From contig NZ_JHWJ01000001.1 in NCBI RefSeq assembly GCF_000687555.1, positions 434,001-498,000 of the forward strand: DNA of 64,000 bases. Direction: 5' to 3'. Under the pieces are notes generated by a model, which worked only from the letters and a program-made list of their open reading frames with translations, had not been told where the DNA came from and did no database searches. This document shows positions 18,197 to 27,961 of this stretch, one piece after another. Position 1 is the first letter of the stretch, and every line of letters begins with the position of its first letter. The position numbers were made by a program, and so were the translations under genes. This DNA is from [Clostridium] aerotolerans DSM 5434. Lineage in GTDB: Bacteria; Bacillota; Clostridia; Lachnospirales; Lachnospiraceae.

Positions 18197-19303
18197 TTAG
18201 ATGGTGATTATTTCGTATTCGTCACTTCCAAGGCCGATTTTTACTGCATGCTCAATGGAGGACTGCCAGTTGGTATTGGGGTGAGTATCTTTAAAATGGT
18301 CATGATGATGGCTACCGTGCTTTTCTAAAATACTGCCTGCCATGACTGGCTGACGGTTTACCGCATCTGCACAAGCCAAGTCTAAAGCGACCGGATCAAA
18401 AGAGGCGAACATTCCTACATCTGGGATGATGGGAATATCATTCTCTGCATGACAGTCGCAGTAAGGAGAAACATCCATTACCAGGCTGATATGAAAATGA
18501 GGACGGCCCTTTAAAACTGCCTGGGTGTATTCTGCAATCTTATAGTTTAAAATATCATTGGATTCATCAAAGTTGGTTTCTACCGCATCTACAGGACAGA
18601 CACCAATACAGCGGCCGCAGCCTACGCAGTATTCATGATCAATAGATGCTTTCTTTTCTTTAAAAGAGATGGCGCTGTGTGCACAGTTCTTCTCGCAGGC
18701 ATGACAGCCAATACAGAGTTCTTCCGCTACGTGGGGCTTTCCTGAGTTGTGCATCTCCATCTTACCGGCTCTTGATCCGCAGCCCATTCCAATGTTCTTT
18801 AATGCGCCTCCAAAACCAGTGCTTTCGTGTCCCTTAAAATGAGATAGGGAAATAAAAATATCAGCGTCCATAATGGCTCGTCCAATTTTAGCTTCTTTTA
18901 TATATTCTCCATTGATGGGAACAAGGCTTTCATCCGTTCCCTTTAATCCATCCGCAATTATTACGTGACATCCCGTAGAAAAAGGAGAAAAACCATTCTC
19001 GTATGCAGTATCCAGATGATCCAAAGCATTCTTACGGCTTCCTACATATAAGGTATTGCAGTCCGTTAAAAATGGTCTGCCGCCCTGATCTTTGATCAGA
19101 TCAATAACTACCTTTGCGTAATTGGGGCGCAGATAGGACAGATTGCCCAGCTCTCCAAAATGGATCTTGACTGCTGTATATTTGTTATGGAAATCAATCT
19201 GCTCCATCATTCCAGCCTTTGTTATCAGTCGTTTGAGCTTTTGTGGCAGGTTCTCTCGAAATGTGGTACGAAAGTTTGTGTAATAAACCTTTGATTTCTC
19301 CAT
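18197..19303 (-). CDS. DUF362 domain protein with 2[4Fe-4S] ferredoxin module
   Basis: 368 residues. An N-terminal and C-terminal DUF362 fold (HFGELGNLSYLRPNY, SHFKGHESTGFGGALKNIGMG near its core) encloses a bacterial-type ferredoxin insert at about 190-240 with two clusters, CIGCHACEKNCAHS and CVGCGRCIGVCPVDA. The family is widespread in anaerobes, is predicted to be a redox protein, and has no established reaction. GGAGACGG precedes the start. It is a single gene convergent with the LtaS-like gene and divergent from cardiolipin synthase. Confidence 0.92.
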   Translation of the reverse strand: MEKSKVYYTNFRTTFRENLPQKLKRLITKAGMMEQIDFHNKYTAVKIHFGELGNLSYLRPNYAKVVIDLIKDQGGRPFLTDCNTLYVGSRKNALDHLDTAYENGFSPFSTGCHVIIADGLKGTDESLVPINGEYIKEAKIGRAIMDADIFISLSHFKGHESTGFGGALKNIGMGCGSRAGKMEMHNSGKPHVAEELCIGCHACEKNCAHSAISFKEKKASIDHEYCVGCGRCIGVCPVDAVETNFDESNDILNYKIAEYTQAVLKGRPHFHISLVMDVSPYCDCHAENDIPIIPDVGMFASFDPVALDLACADAVNRQPVMAGSILEKHGSHHHDHFKDTHPNTNWQSSIEHAVKIGLGSDEYEIITI

Positions 19304-19460
19304 GACCGTCTCCTTTTGATAAAATTTATTATCTTTTCATTATACTGTAGATGGATTGGGAATTCAAGAATTGATTTGGTACTTTATTTCCAATTGCATT
19401 TGTGATAAACTAGGAGAATCATATTGAAGTTATCGGGACTGGCATATGGAGGTTAAGAGG

Positions 19461-21011
19461 ATGAAACAAATCAGGGGAATGCTGAGGGTCGTTTTTGGCC
19501 GGACTACATTTGGAGTTGTGTCTCTTATAGCTCAGGTAGCCATATTTTTTTGGATTTACCGCTTTTTGAGCCGTTATATCGTCTATTTTTATGGCGGTTT
19601 TACATTGTTAAGTGCATTGGTCATTATTTATATTCTCAATAAAGAGGAGAATCCCAGCTTTAAGCTATCCTGGATGATACCTATTGCTGCGGTTCCTGTT
19701 TTTGGAATCCTGTTTTATTTGTTTGCAGAGCTTCAGATCATCGGAAAGCTGATAGATAAGAAGCTGCGCGACAATATGGAACAGACAGAACCGTATCTGA
19801 TGCAAAATCCAAAGGTAATAGACCAGCTTGCAAGAATCAGCAGACAGGATGCTAATCTTGCCAGATACATTAAAAATACCGGTCATTATCCTGCCTATGG
19901 AAACACCAATGTTCAGTACTTTTCTGTGGGTGAAACCATGTTCACGGCCATGAAGAAGGAGCTGGAGGCAGCGAAACGGTTCATCTTTATGGAATTTTTC
20001 ATTGTTGAGCGTGGGGAAATGTGGGATGAAATCCTTGAAATTTTAGAGAGAAAAGCAAAAGAAGGCGTAGAAGTCCGTTTTATGTACGATGGGATGTGCA
20101 CCATTGCTCTTTTGCCAAGCAACTATACAGATGAGTTAAAGGAAAAAGGGATCAATGCCAAGGAATTTTCTCCCATTAAACCTGTACTTACCACCTATCA
20201 GAACAACCGGGATCACAGGAAGATACTTGTAGTAGACGGCCATACAGCTTTTACAGGCGGTGTAAATCTGGCAGACGAATACATCAACCGACGGGTTCGT
20301 TTTGGTCACTGGAAGGATACTGGAATCATGTTAAAGGGGGATGCGGCAACCAGCTTTACCATGATGTTTCTGGAGATGTGGAATATTTCTGAAAAGGAAC
20401 CGGAAGATTACGGCAAATATCTAAAGGATCCGGAATATTTCTACCCCCTGGAGCTTAGCCGGGAAGGATTTGTGATTCCTTATGGGGACAGTCCTCTTGA
20501 TGGGGAGACCATAGGAAAACAGGTATACATGGATATTATAAATTCGGCCAGACAGTATGTACAGATCATGACTCCATATTTGATTCTTGATTATGAAATG
20601 GTAAGAGCTCTTACCTATGCAGCAAAACGTGGAGTTGAGACAATTATTATCATGCCAAGAATACCGGATAAAAAGTATGCCTTTCTTTTGGCCAGATCCC
20701 ATTATAAAGAATTAATCCGGTCAGGTGTTCAAATTTTTGAATACAAGCCGGGCTTTATTCATGCCAAGGTATTCAGCAGTGATGGCATAAAAGCGGTGGT
20801 GGGTACCATTAACATGGACTTTAGGAGTCTTTATCTTCATTTTGAATGCGCCGCATACTTGTATTGTAATGAGGTAATACGGGATATTGACAGAGATTTT
20901 AAGGAAACCATAGCACAGTGCAGAAGTGTCAGCATGGAAGACTTAAATAAAGACCCCTGGTATGAGAGATTTGCAGGCCGTGCTCTTAGGTTGTTCGCCC
21001 CTTTGATGTAG
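19461..21011 (+). CDS. cls: Cardiolipin synthase
   Basis: 516 residues. Two N-terminal membrane helices (about 15-90, the PLDNc region) precede two phospholipase-D modules with HKD motifs: DHRKILVVDG (H252) and FIHAKVFSSDG (about residue 435). Condenses two phosphatidylglycerols into cardiolipin at the membrane. The frame opens at an ATG 15 bases earlier, but that codon overlaps GGAGG, which is spaced eight bases from the ATG at 19461; the latter is preferred. Followed by a strong terminator shared in space with the convergent collagen-like gene. Confidence 0.93.
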   Translation: MKQIRGMLRVVFGRTTFGVVSLIAQVAIFFWIYRFLSRYIVYFYGGFTLLSALVIIYILNKEENPSFKLSWMIPIAAVPVFGILFYLFAELQIIGKLIDKKLRDNMEQTEPYLMQNPKVIDQLARISRQDANLARYIKNTGHYPAYGNTNVQYFSVGETMFTAMKKELEAAKRFIFMEFFIVERGEMWDEILEILERKAKEGVEVRFMYDGMCTIALLPSNYTDELKEKGINAKEFSPIKPVLTTYQNNRDHRKILVVDGHTAFTGGVNLADEYINRRVRFGHWKDTGIMLKGDAATSFTMMFLEMWNISEKEPEDYGKYLKDPEYFYPLELSREGFVIPYGDSPLDGETIGKQVYMDIINSARQYVQIMTPYLILDYEMVRALTYAAKRGVETIIIMPRIPDKKYAFLLARSHYKELIRSGVQIFEYKPGFIHAKVFSSDGIKAVVGTINMDFRSLYLHFECAAYLYCNEVIRDIDRDFKETIAQCRSVSMEDLNKDPWYERFAGRALRLFAPLM

Positions 21012-21026
21012 AGCCTTTAACGGAAA

Positions 21027-21060
21027 ATGCGCCGGAAGTATAACTTCCGGCGCATTTTTT
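21027..21060 (+). terminator. intrinsic terminator of cls
   Basis: ATGCGCCGGAAGT / ACTTCCGGCGCAT, perfect 13-base arms with a three-base loop and T6; the A-run before it allows function for the convergent gene too. Confidence 0.95.
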
Positions 21061-21074
21061 ATTGGTAATTATCA

Positions 21075-22187
21075 TTACGGTGCTGCAACTTCCAAAATAA
21101 CAATGTTTGCAACGATTGGAGTTGTTGCATAGAAAACAGTCTGACCAGTTGTATTAACCAGCTGTAAGGTAGCAGGGATTGCTCCTACTGTTACTAATGC
21201 TGATCCATTCAACTGACCTGTAACGATTGGTGAACTTGCGGAAACTCCACCGCTGCCATTGATTTGAAGCGTGAAGTCTACAAACGTAGAAGGTCCTGCC
21301 CCGTCTGTAGCTACCCACCAGGTTACGAAATAATTGCCTTCTGCAACAATTGTGACAATACCTGTAGCTGGGTTGTAAGAAATATTAAGACTCTGATCGT
21401 TTAAAACAGTATTGAAAAGTACGGGGCTTCCATTTGCAACTGACCCGCCTTCAACTGTTAACTGAGCCTGAAGGCCTCTAAACTGAGCTGCGGGCCCAGA
21501 AGGTCCGGTAGGTCCAGTAGGTCCGGTAGCGCCAGCAGCGCCGGCAGGTCCGGTAGGTCCGGTAGCGCCGGTAGCACCAGTAGCACCAGTAGGTCCGGTA
21601 GGTCCGGTAGCACCGGCTGCGCCAGTAGCACCAGTAGGTCCGGTAGGTCCGGTAGCGCCGGTAGCACCAGTAGCACCAGTAGGTCCAGTAGGTCCGGTAG
21701 CGCCGGTAGCGCCAGTAGCACCAGTAGCACCAGTAGGTCCAGTAGGTCCAGCAGGTCCGGTAGCGCCGGTAGCGCCAGTAGCACCAGTAGCACCAGTAGG
21801 TCCGGTAGGTCCGGTAGCACCAGTAGCACCAGTAGCACCAGTAGCACCAGTAGGTCCGGTAGCACCGGTAGCGCCGGTAGCACCAGTAGCACCAGTAGCA
21901 CCAGTAGGTCCGGTAGGTCCAGCTGGTCCCTGGAAGCCCTGTGGACCCTGAGGTCCTACAGGTCCCTGTGGTCCGGTAGGTCCAGTTGCGCCATTAGGTC
22001 CAGGAATACCCTGGGGGCCGGTAGGTCCGGTTGGTCCCTGGAATCCTCTAGGTCCCTGAGGTCCGGTAGGCCCTTGTGGGCCGGGGCATCCTCTTGGCCC
22101 TTGTGGTCCTACGCAGCAACCGCCACCTCCACCGCCACCGCAACCACAACCATGGCGATTTCCGTCCCAATCTCTACAATTATTCAT
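21075..22187 (-). CDS. Collagen-like protein with BclA-type C-terminal domain
   Basis: 370 residues: a Cys/Gly-rich head ([14 protein letters not shown]), about 68 uninterrupted Gly-X-Y triplets (about residues 28-232; first GPQGP-type, then GAT/GPT), and a 138-residue beta-rich head starting [16 protein letters not shown], which resembles the TNF-like globular domain of Bacillus BclA exosporium glycoproteins. The abundant GAT/GPT threonines are typical O-glycosylation sites. No signal peptide, consistent with a spore-surface filament assembled from the mother-cell cytoplasm. AGGAGGG precedes the ATG. Assignment to spores is inference from the family. Confidence 0.88.
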   Translation of the reverse strand: MNNCRDWDGNRHGCGCGGGGGGGCCVGPQGPRGCPGPQGPTGPQGPRGFQGPTGPTGPQGIPGPNGATGPTGPQGPVGPQGPQGFQGPAGPTGPTGATGATGATGATGATGPTGATGATGATGATGPTGPTGATGATGATGATGPAGPTGPTGATGATGATGATGPTGPTGATGATGATGPTGPTGATGAAGATGPTGPTGATGATGATGPTGPAGAAGATGPTGPTGPSGPAAQFRGLQAQLTVEGGSVANGSPVLFNTVLNDQSLNISYNPATGIVTIVAEGNYFVTWWVATDGAGPSTFVDFTLQINGSGGVSASSPIVTGQLNGSALVTVGAIPATLQLVNTTGQTVFYATTPIVANIVILEVAAP

Positions 22188-22632
22188 TATAACTCCCTCC
22201 TGTCAAGGCGAAATATATTCTTGTAAATGTTTTTGTAGATGAGTATAGTTCATAAAGGTTTTACTTTCCTTTATAACATATCATATGTAGGAAGTCTTAA
22301 GTTTGATAGAGACAAAATAAACTTGATCCAAAAAAATGGATTCAGACCTCATAATTTAAGTTTTTAAATCAAATGAAAGGAGTCAATTTTGGGAAAATAT
22401 GGAGAACAAAGGATACCCAGGGAGCAAAGTATGGATCCTTACTGAGTTCATGTGAAAAGCTTCGAGTTATTCCAGAGTATTGAGAGGATGTCCCAAGCCT
22501 TTAAGAGGTACATGGAATATCTGGTAAGAAAAAACAGCGGCTTGTAATTATTTTTACATGCCGCTGCTATATAATGGAAGGGTTATTTAGCTGTGCCTAT
22601 AAAAAGACAAGCTCTTGCCAAAGACGAATTCC
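22188..22632. other. Intergenic stretch with possible gene remnant
   Basis: 445 bases between the collagen-like gene and the heparinase gene, both on the minus strand. The left part must hold the collagen gene promoter; a TATACT-like -10 (complement at 22242-22247) is visible without a convincing -35. On the plus strand 22452-22547 reads as a 31-residue helical peptide (SFELFQSIERMSQAFKRYM...), which may be the end of a decayed gene. The right part contains the heparinase operon terminator. Confidence 0.4.
22532..22566 (-). terminator. terminator of the yesM-yesN-heparinase operon
   Basis: On the minus strand CAGCGGC and GCCGCTG (with further TGTAA/TTACA pairing) are followed by T6, about 65 bases after the heparinase stop codon. 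Confidence 0.85.
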
Positions 22633-24441
22633 TTATTGGATGATCAGTCTTAAATCCTGACTGTCCATCGTGATTAGAATCCGATGGATATCGTGTTTCC
22701 AGGCTGTTCTTAAGCGCTGATCCGTAATAGGGATCCGCTCCTTCTGTATACTTGATGCACCTGTAACATATAGTTTTCCAAGGTTCCCGATGGAAATAAC
22801 GTCTCCAGTTACCGTGGGTTCTTCATAAAACATCAGGGACAAGACCGGAGATTTAAGGCTTCCTTCGTAATGGTCCTCAATCACAATTTCTTTTCCTTTT
22901 TTATGAACGGTACTTCTTATATAAGTACGAATCCGTTCATCAGGATAAGCAGACGAAAGATCCATGGATATCTTGTTTTCCGTCGGAGCAAACTGGTAGG
23001 ATACCTCCCTTGCCCCATACATTTCCCCATCTTTTTGAAGAATTGGTTTGTCGCCATCAAAGAAGGTGGGAAGGTTGTGATAACAGGACTGCATGGTCCA
23101 TATCTGGTAACGGTCAGGGGAAAATGTCTTCTTGCTGTAGGTTTCTACCCCCACATCAATAAGCAGAGGGAATCCATCCTTGTAGATGGTAATGCTTCCG
23201 GTATCGTTGTGGTTATGGCTGTCATTATTATCTCCAGCCTTTACTGCCAGAGAAAAATGCTCGTCCCTTGATAAAAAGATACCTACGCTTTCATACCAGA
23301 TATCCTTATGAGTAATATCAGGGGTCTTTTCCCAGGAAATCATTTCCTCATGGGTAAAGATGGTCTGTAAGCGGTAGAAAAGATTATGTTCTTCCAAAGT
23401 CAAAGGATCCTCGCTGTTTTGGTAATCAGAGGCAGCAAAAGCCATAAGCTCCTTGTTTTTTGTCATTTTTCCAAAGAGGAACTCTCTTGCCCCGCATCGG
23501 CCAGCAACAGGAGAGCAGTCTGCGAAATTTACGTAATAGATATCACTTATGTGTACATTTAAGATATAGGAAGCTATGTTTTTTGTTTTATCCCATTCAT
23601 AAGCAGAGGAGAAAGCGTCTTCGGTTATTTCATTTAATAGGAACAGGCAGTTGAACAGACAAAGGCCCGCATGACGGAAGTACTGGGCACCTTCGTCGCA
23701 GCAACCGTCTTCCCCGTATTCTTTAAGAAAATAGTCCATGCTTTTCACTGCTTTGTTTAATATTTCTTCCTTTTGTGTTTCCGGCAGATCGCGGCTGAAT
23801 GCAGAAAGAAGGATATTCTGGGTACACCAGATGGTCCAGTTATTCATCTGGCTTACACCGTCCCCCATCCACCAGAAATGTTCCTTTAAATAGGGAATGA
23901 AAATGCGTGTTTCCAGGTTTTTATTGATCATATCTGACAAAAAGGGGCTTACCTCTTTAAGCTCCTGTCTTAAGAGATATTCTGCGATGGAGAGAACAGA
24001 AGCTGTCTCAGCGGCAAAGAGATCAATGACTGGCCGGGTAATGTCGGGAAGAATAAACTGTGGCGTGTCACGGATATAGGAATTATGGGCAGGCAGCTGC
24101 CATGCATTTTCTTCACATATTACATATAAGCCATTGATGATATCGTCAAGAAAACGTCCCTTATGCTCCACGCATTCCGCCAAAACCAGACTATCCAGAG
24201 CGTTCCGCCTTAAGAACTGCTTGTCTTCATAACGGCTTCGGTTTCCTGTTCTGTTAAACTCCATAAAATCCACGGCTGTGAGAGAGGGATATTGAAAATT
24301 GAGATAAGCCTCTCCGTTTTTTACAAGCTGTTCTTTTAAATCCTCAGGAAGTGCCTCCCACTGGTTTCGCTGGGAAGCCTGAGGATAAGGCTGAAAACAG
24401 GATAATGGTTTTTTGATGTTTTTCGTAAGTTCAGTAATCAC
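22633..24441 (-). CDS. Heparinase II/III family protein (polysaccharide lyase-like)
   Basis: 602 residues: an N-terminal alpha-helical toroid (about 1-370, rich in Trp/Tyr, e.g. HFWWMGDGVSQMNNW) and a C-terminal heparinase II/III beta domain with the His-rich signature NNDSHNHNDTGSI at about 405-417. Family enzymes cleave uronic-acid-containing glycans by beta-elimination, producing unsaturated uronides. There is no signal peptide, so it should act on imported oligosaccharides. It is the last gene of a minus-strand operon, 12 bases after the response regulator gene. The product would suit the GH88 enzyme encoded across the divergent promoter region. The exact substrate is not determinable. 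Confidence 0.85.
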   Translation of the reverse strand: MITELTKNIKKPLSCFQPYPQASQRNQWEALPEDLKEQLVKNGEAYLNFQYPSLTAVDFMEFNRTGNRSRYEDKQFLRRNALDSLVLAECVEHKGRFLDDIINGLYVICEENAWQLPAHNSYIRDTPQFILPDITRPVIDLFAAETASVLSIAEYLLRQELKEVSPFLSDMINKNLETRIFIPYLKEHFWWMGDGVSQMNNWTIWCTQNILLSAFSRDLPETQKEEILNKAVKSMDYFLKEYGEDGCCDEGAQYFRHAGLCLFNCLFLLNEITEDAFSSAYEWDKTKNIASYILNVHISDIYYVNFADCSPVAGRCGAREFLFGKMTKNKELMAFAASDYQNSEDPLTLEEHNLFYRLQTIFTHEEMISWEKTPDITHKDIWYESVGIFLSRDEHFSLAVKAGDNNDSHNHNDTGSITIYKDGFPLLIDVGVETYSKKTFSPDRYQIWTMQSCYHNLPTFFDGDKPILQKDGEMYGAREVSYQFAPTENKISMDLSSAYPDERIRTYIRSTVHKKGKEIVIEDHYEGSLKSPVLSLMFYEEPTVTGDVISIGNLGKLYVTGASSIQKERIPITDQRLRTAWKHDIHRILITMDSQDLRLIIQ

Positions 24442-24453
24442 AATTCATTCTCC

Positions 24454-26070
24454 TTATTCTTCATCGTATTCGCGTATGGTATTTTGCTGAATAAATTCTC
24501 TGGGTGACAAGCCTGTTACCTTTTTAAATACTTTGCTGAAATAGAAAGCGCTCTCAAAGCCCAGCTGGTCAGCCGCCTCGTAGATTTTCATATCCTGTTC
24601 AAGAAGAAGGGATTTGGCCTTGTTTATTTTAGCCTGGGCAATATATTCTGAAAAGCCCAGCTGGCAGTTCTTCTTAAATAATATACTTAGATAGTTGGGA
24701 CTTAAGCCAAAGATTCCTGCAACTTCATTTAAGCTCAGCTTCTCAGTAATATGATTATTGATATACTTTTGTACATTTGTGATCACATGAGCTTTGTAAG
24801 TTTTTCTCTTAGATCTAAGGACTTCGCATAAGCCGTCCCTGAAGGTGACCATCCATTCTGAGATCTGTGTCACTGAGGTGAAACGGTAGATAGAACGGTA
24901 GCCATCACGATAGGAAGAAAAAATTTCAGCCATGTTCGTTTCTCCATCTGGGAGCAGGGAGAGAGCCAGATAAAGAATGTTGCAGGCTCCGTCGGCCGCC
25001 TGGGAAAAGCGCATGGGGTGGGATTCAAACAGTTCGATGATTTCTGTCAATGTCTTATAAAGCACATCCGTATCAAACTCATTAAACGCTTTTGTTATTT
25101 CGCTTTTAAATACAGAAATATTAAATGCATTTCGCATGGAGGCAGTATCCGATACAGTGAAAATAACAGCTGGTTCTGCCTCAGAGGACCTTACAAAAGC
25201 CTGACGGGCCTCCTGATAGGATTCGCTGATTTTTAAAGGATGGCTGACAGGGGTCCCCACTCCGGTATACAGGGTGACGTTAAAGTAGTTATTCACCATT
25301 TCCGCCGTATGGATAAAGCATTGTGAGACCACACTTTCTTTAAAGTCATCGGTCCCAGGAAGATGAAATACCACTGCAAAGTGTTTCATATCCAGGGAAA
25401 ATACATAAGCAGGAAGATGCTTGCAAATAATTTCCTTTGCCATCTGAAGGGTGCTGTTATACAGGTTCATAAGCTTTGTATAATCCATATCCTTATGACC
25501 GTCTTCCCTGATCTCGCAGAATGCCGCAAAATAGCATTTTTCATCAAAATCCAGCTTCAGATCTTTGGACTGAAGCAAAAACTGTTCCTCGCTGTCAAAG
25601 AGATTATGAATAAGCCGCATAAAAAATTTTTCATAATAACTCTGGAGCAGGGGACGTCCCGATTCCTTGTATTCCATAGAAACCTGTAAGGTATCCAGGC
25701 GGGAGAGGGCCTTTTTTACGGCTTCTGAAAGGGCGTCGGCATTTAACTCCAGTTTAATGAGATAATCGATGGCTTCATATGACATGGCTTCTTTAATCAG
25801 CTGAAATTCCTCGTAGCTGGTCAGAAAGATAAAAAGAGGAATTCTTCCATAAGTCTCCCGGCTTGCTTTCGCCAGCTCCAAGCCGTTCATGATTGGCATA
25901 CGGATGTCGGATATAACAATTTCAGGAGAGTATTCTTCAATCATTTCCAGGGCATTTTGCCCGTTCACAGCAGTGCCGCAGATTTCAATTCCGTAATCCG
26001 CCCAGTTTAACATGGATTTTATTCCAATCTGAACCAAAGGTTCGTCGTCTGCAATCAATAATTTCTTCAT
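24454..26070 (-). CDS. Response regulator with AraC-type DNA-binding domain (YesN-like)
   Basis: 538 residues: receiver domain (1-120; acidic pocket DDE at 8-10, phosphoacceptor D55 in VISDIRMP, K near LIKLELN), a long central segment of about 300 residues, and two AraC helix-turn-helix motifs at the C-terminus (LNEVAGIFGLSPNYLSILFK and YEAADQLGFESAFYFSKVFK). It should activate the adjacent transporter/hydrolase genes when phosphorylated by the kinase upstream, whose stop codon lies four bases before this start. This pair is the usual control device of clostridial glycan loci. Confidence 0.93.
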   Translation of the reverse strand: MKKLLIADDEPLVQIGIKSMLNWADYGIEICGTAVNGQNALEMIEEYSPEIVISDIRMPIMNGLELAKASRETYGRIPLFIFLTSYEEFQLIKEAMSYEAIDYLIKLELNADALSEAVKKALSRLDTLQVSMEYKESGRPLLQSYYEKFFMRLIHNLFDSEEQFLLQSKDLKLDFDEKCYFAAFCEIREDGHKDMDYTKLMNLYNSTLQMAKEIICKHLPAYVFSLDMKHFAVVFHLPGTDDFKESVVSQCFIHTAEMVNNYFNVTLYTGVGTPVSHPLKISESYQEARQAFVRSSEAEPAVIFTVSDTASMRNAFNISVFKSEITKAFNEFDTDVLYKTLTEIIELFESHPMRFSQAADGACNILYLALSLLPDGETNMAEIFSSYRDGYRSIYRFTSVTQISEWMVTFRDGLCEVLRSKRKTYKAHVITNVQKYINNHITEKLSLNEVAGIFGLSPNYLSILFKKNCQLGFSEYIAQAKINKAKSLLLEQDMKIYEAADQLGFESAFYFSKVFKKVTGLSPREFIQQNTIREYDEE

Positions 26071-26074
26071 AATC

Positions 26075-27961
26075 TTACCTTTCTGCTCCCTGGTTGTCCC
26101 CGAAGAGTTGGTAGGGGATTCGTATGCTCATGGTAGTAAATTCTAAAGGCTCACTGGTGATGGTGATTCCATATTCCGGGCCAAAATCGTGCTGAATCCG
26201 TTTGTTTACATTGCTGATGCCGATGTGACGGAAGAACTCGGTGTTGTTAACGCCGTCCGTATCATTTTGCATCACCTTATTTATCATTTCCTGCGTCATA
26301 CCGATACCGTTGTCGGTAATATCTATTTTTAAAATCTTTTTATCCGCCTCAAGCTCTGTCTGAGCGGAGACAATGATATGACCAGTTGTTTTAGCCGGTT
26401 CGATTCCATGGAACAAGGCATTTTCTATGATTGGCTGAAGGGAAAAACGGTGAATCCGGCATTGATAGAGATCTTCAGACTCAATTTGATAATCAATGGT
26501 TACGCTGCCTCCATAACGGTACTGCTGAATGAGAAAATAATCCTTTACCAGATCCAGTTCTTCCTTTAATGTGATAAAGGAAGCGGTTCCCTTGGAGACA
26601 TTCTTTAACAGCCTTGCAAGGGCTGTGGTCATATCGGCGATGCCGTTTGCATTCTGTATGGTGGCCATCCATTTAATGGAATTAAGAGTGTTGTATAAAA
26701 AGTGGGGGTTGATCTGGCTTTGAAGGATCTGATATTCCAGATCTTTTTTCTGCTTTTCATCAGAAACCTTTTTATCAAGCAGCGTCATAATGTTTTCTGA
26801 CATGCTGTTAATTCCTCTGCCCACCTGTCCAAGCTCGTGGTCCCATTCAATGGCAGGGTCTTTGGAGAAATCTCCGTCAGAAATCCTTGATATTTTACTG
26901 CTCACCTTACGGATGGGGTCCATAATAATCCTGTTTAAGAAAAATATCAATAAGATACCAAGAGATAAGATGAAGAGGCAGATACCAAGTAGAATCAGCA
27001 TGTAGAGATTCTTCTGCTGCTTAAACTGCTGCTCCGACAACACCTGGTATAAACGGAAATCTTCGATTCCTTCAATACCTTCAATGGGGCGCTCCACGAC
27101 TATCCGTTTTTCTCCTTCATCCGTGGTAACAGAAAGCACCTCAGTTCCCTGGGACAGGGAGTCGGACTCTGACAGCCGCTCTTTCTCTTTAAAAGGATAA
27201 TTTGTTTCCTTCCAGTTTCCCTTGTCAAAAACATAATTTTTTTCTCCGATAGACAAGAATAGATTGCTGTCTTCAGGCAAAGGATATGAGGAAAGATAAT
27301 CTGTAAAAATACGTGAAGAGATTTCCACATAGGTCCAGCCAAGAATCTCTGAATTGAATTCATTGTAAACGGGCCGGACGATTGGCAGGAAGGTCTCCTG
27401 GCTGATCTCTGAAAAAGGATCCTTTACAAGGCCGATCCAACGAAAGTCCGGTGATTCATACAGCGTTTTAAAAAAGTTTTTCTTCCGGATAATCATGGCG
27501 GCATAGGAGGAGGTGTAATTAGCAGAAGCAGCCATCTGAAGAAAATTGTTCTCATCGATGGAGGAAACGATGACCCGTGACATATATTCGTTGGAACGGG
27601 TGTTGTAGTATTCTTCCTTTAACCGGCTGTGAGTAGAGAGAGCCAGCGGCCTTAAGTTAGCCATGTCTTTTTGTGCAGTAGGGAGCTTTGGCTGGCCCTT
27701 TAAGGCTTCCAGATAATCTAAAATAGCACCGTTGGAGCAGCACCATTTACTGAAATATATAATGTCCTTCATATCGGCTGCTATATTGTTGTTTACGACC
27801 TGTAAGCTGAATTCTGCTGACTGGATCTGGTTCTTTCTTAGAAAAGACTGAAAAACCGAAAAGCAGACCGAAGTCGTCAGAATGGTAATAAGCAGGGTGA
27901 CAGAGGCGGTAAGTGTCATGAGCTTTCCGCGTATTGTTTTGGGAATGAGCTTTTTCCACAT
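26075..27961 (-). CDS. Sensor histidine kinase (YesM-like)
   Basis: 628 residues: membrane helix 1 (about 15-37), extracellular sensor domain of about 280 residues (dCache-like by layout), membrane helix 2 (about 319-342), HAMP linker (about 343-398), His_kinase domain with phosphoacceptor H420 in SQINPHFLYNTLNS, and HATPase with DNGIGMT. The receptor probably senses an extracellular oligosaccharide or a binding protein loaded with it. It is the first gene of the minus-strand operon and lies divergent to the sugar-binding lipoprotein gene. Confidence 0.93.
   Translation of the reverse strand: MWKKLIPKTIRGKLMTLTASVTLLITILTTSVCFSVFQSFLRKNQIQSAEFSLQVVNNNIAADMKDIIYFSKWCCSNGAILDYLEALKGQPKLPTAQKDMANLRPLALSTHSRLKEEYYNTRSNEYMSRVIVSSIDENNFLQMAASANYTSSYAAMIIRKKNFFKTLYESPDFRWIGLVKDPFSEISQETFLPIVRPVYNEFNSEILGWTYVEISSRIFTDYLSSYPLPEDSNLFLSIGEKNYVFDKGNWKETNYPFKEKERLSESDSLSQGTEVLSVTTDEGEKRIVVERPIEGIEGIEDFRLYQVLSEQQFKQQKNLYMLILLGICLFILSLGILLIFFLNRIIMDPIRKVSSKISRISDGDFSKDPAIEWDHELGQVGRGINSMSENIMTLLDKKVSDEKQKKDLEYQILQSQINPHFLYNTLNSIKWMATIQNANGIADMTTALARLLKNVSKGTASFITLKEELDLVKDYFLIQQYRYGGSVTIDYQIESEDLYQCRIHRFSLQPIIENALFHGIEPAKTTGHIIVSAQTELEADKKILKIDITDNGIGMTQEMINKVMQNDTDGVNNTEFFRHIGISNVNKRIQHDFGPEYGITITSEPLEFTTMSIRIPYQLFGDNQGAER

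Noticed and set aside
21458-21901. 147-codon Leu/Pro repeat frame on the minus strand
   Set aside because: It is the shifted frame of the repetitive collagen tract and has no ribosome binding site.
21490-22100. CRISPR array
   Set aside because: The repeated units are in-frame Gly-X-Y codons without unique spacers; no cas genes are present in the window.
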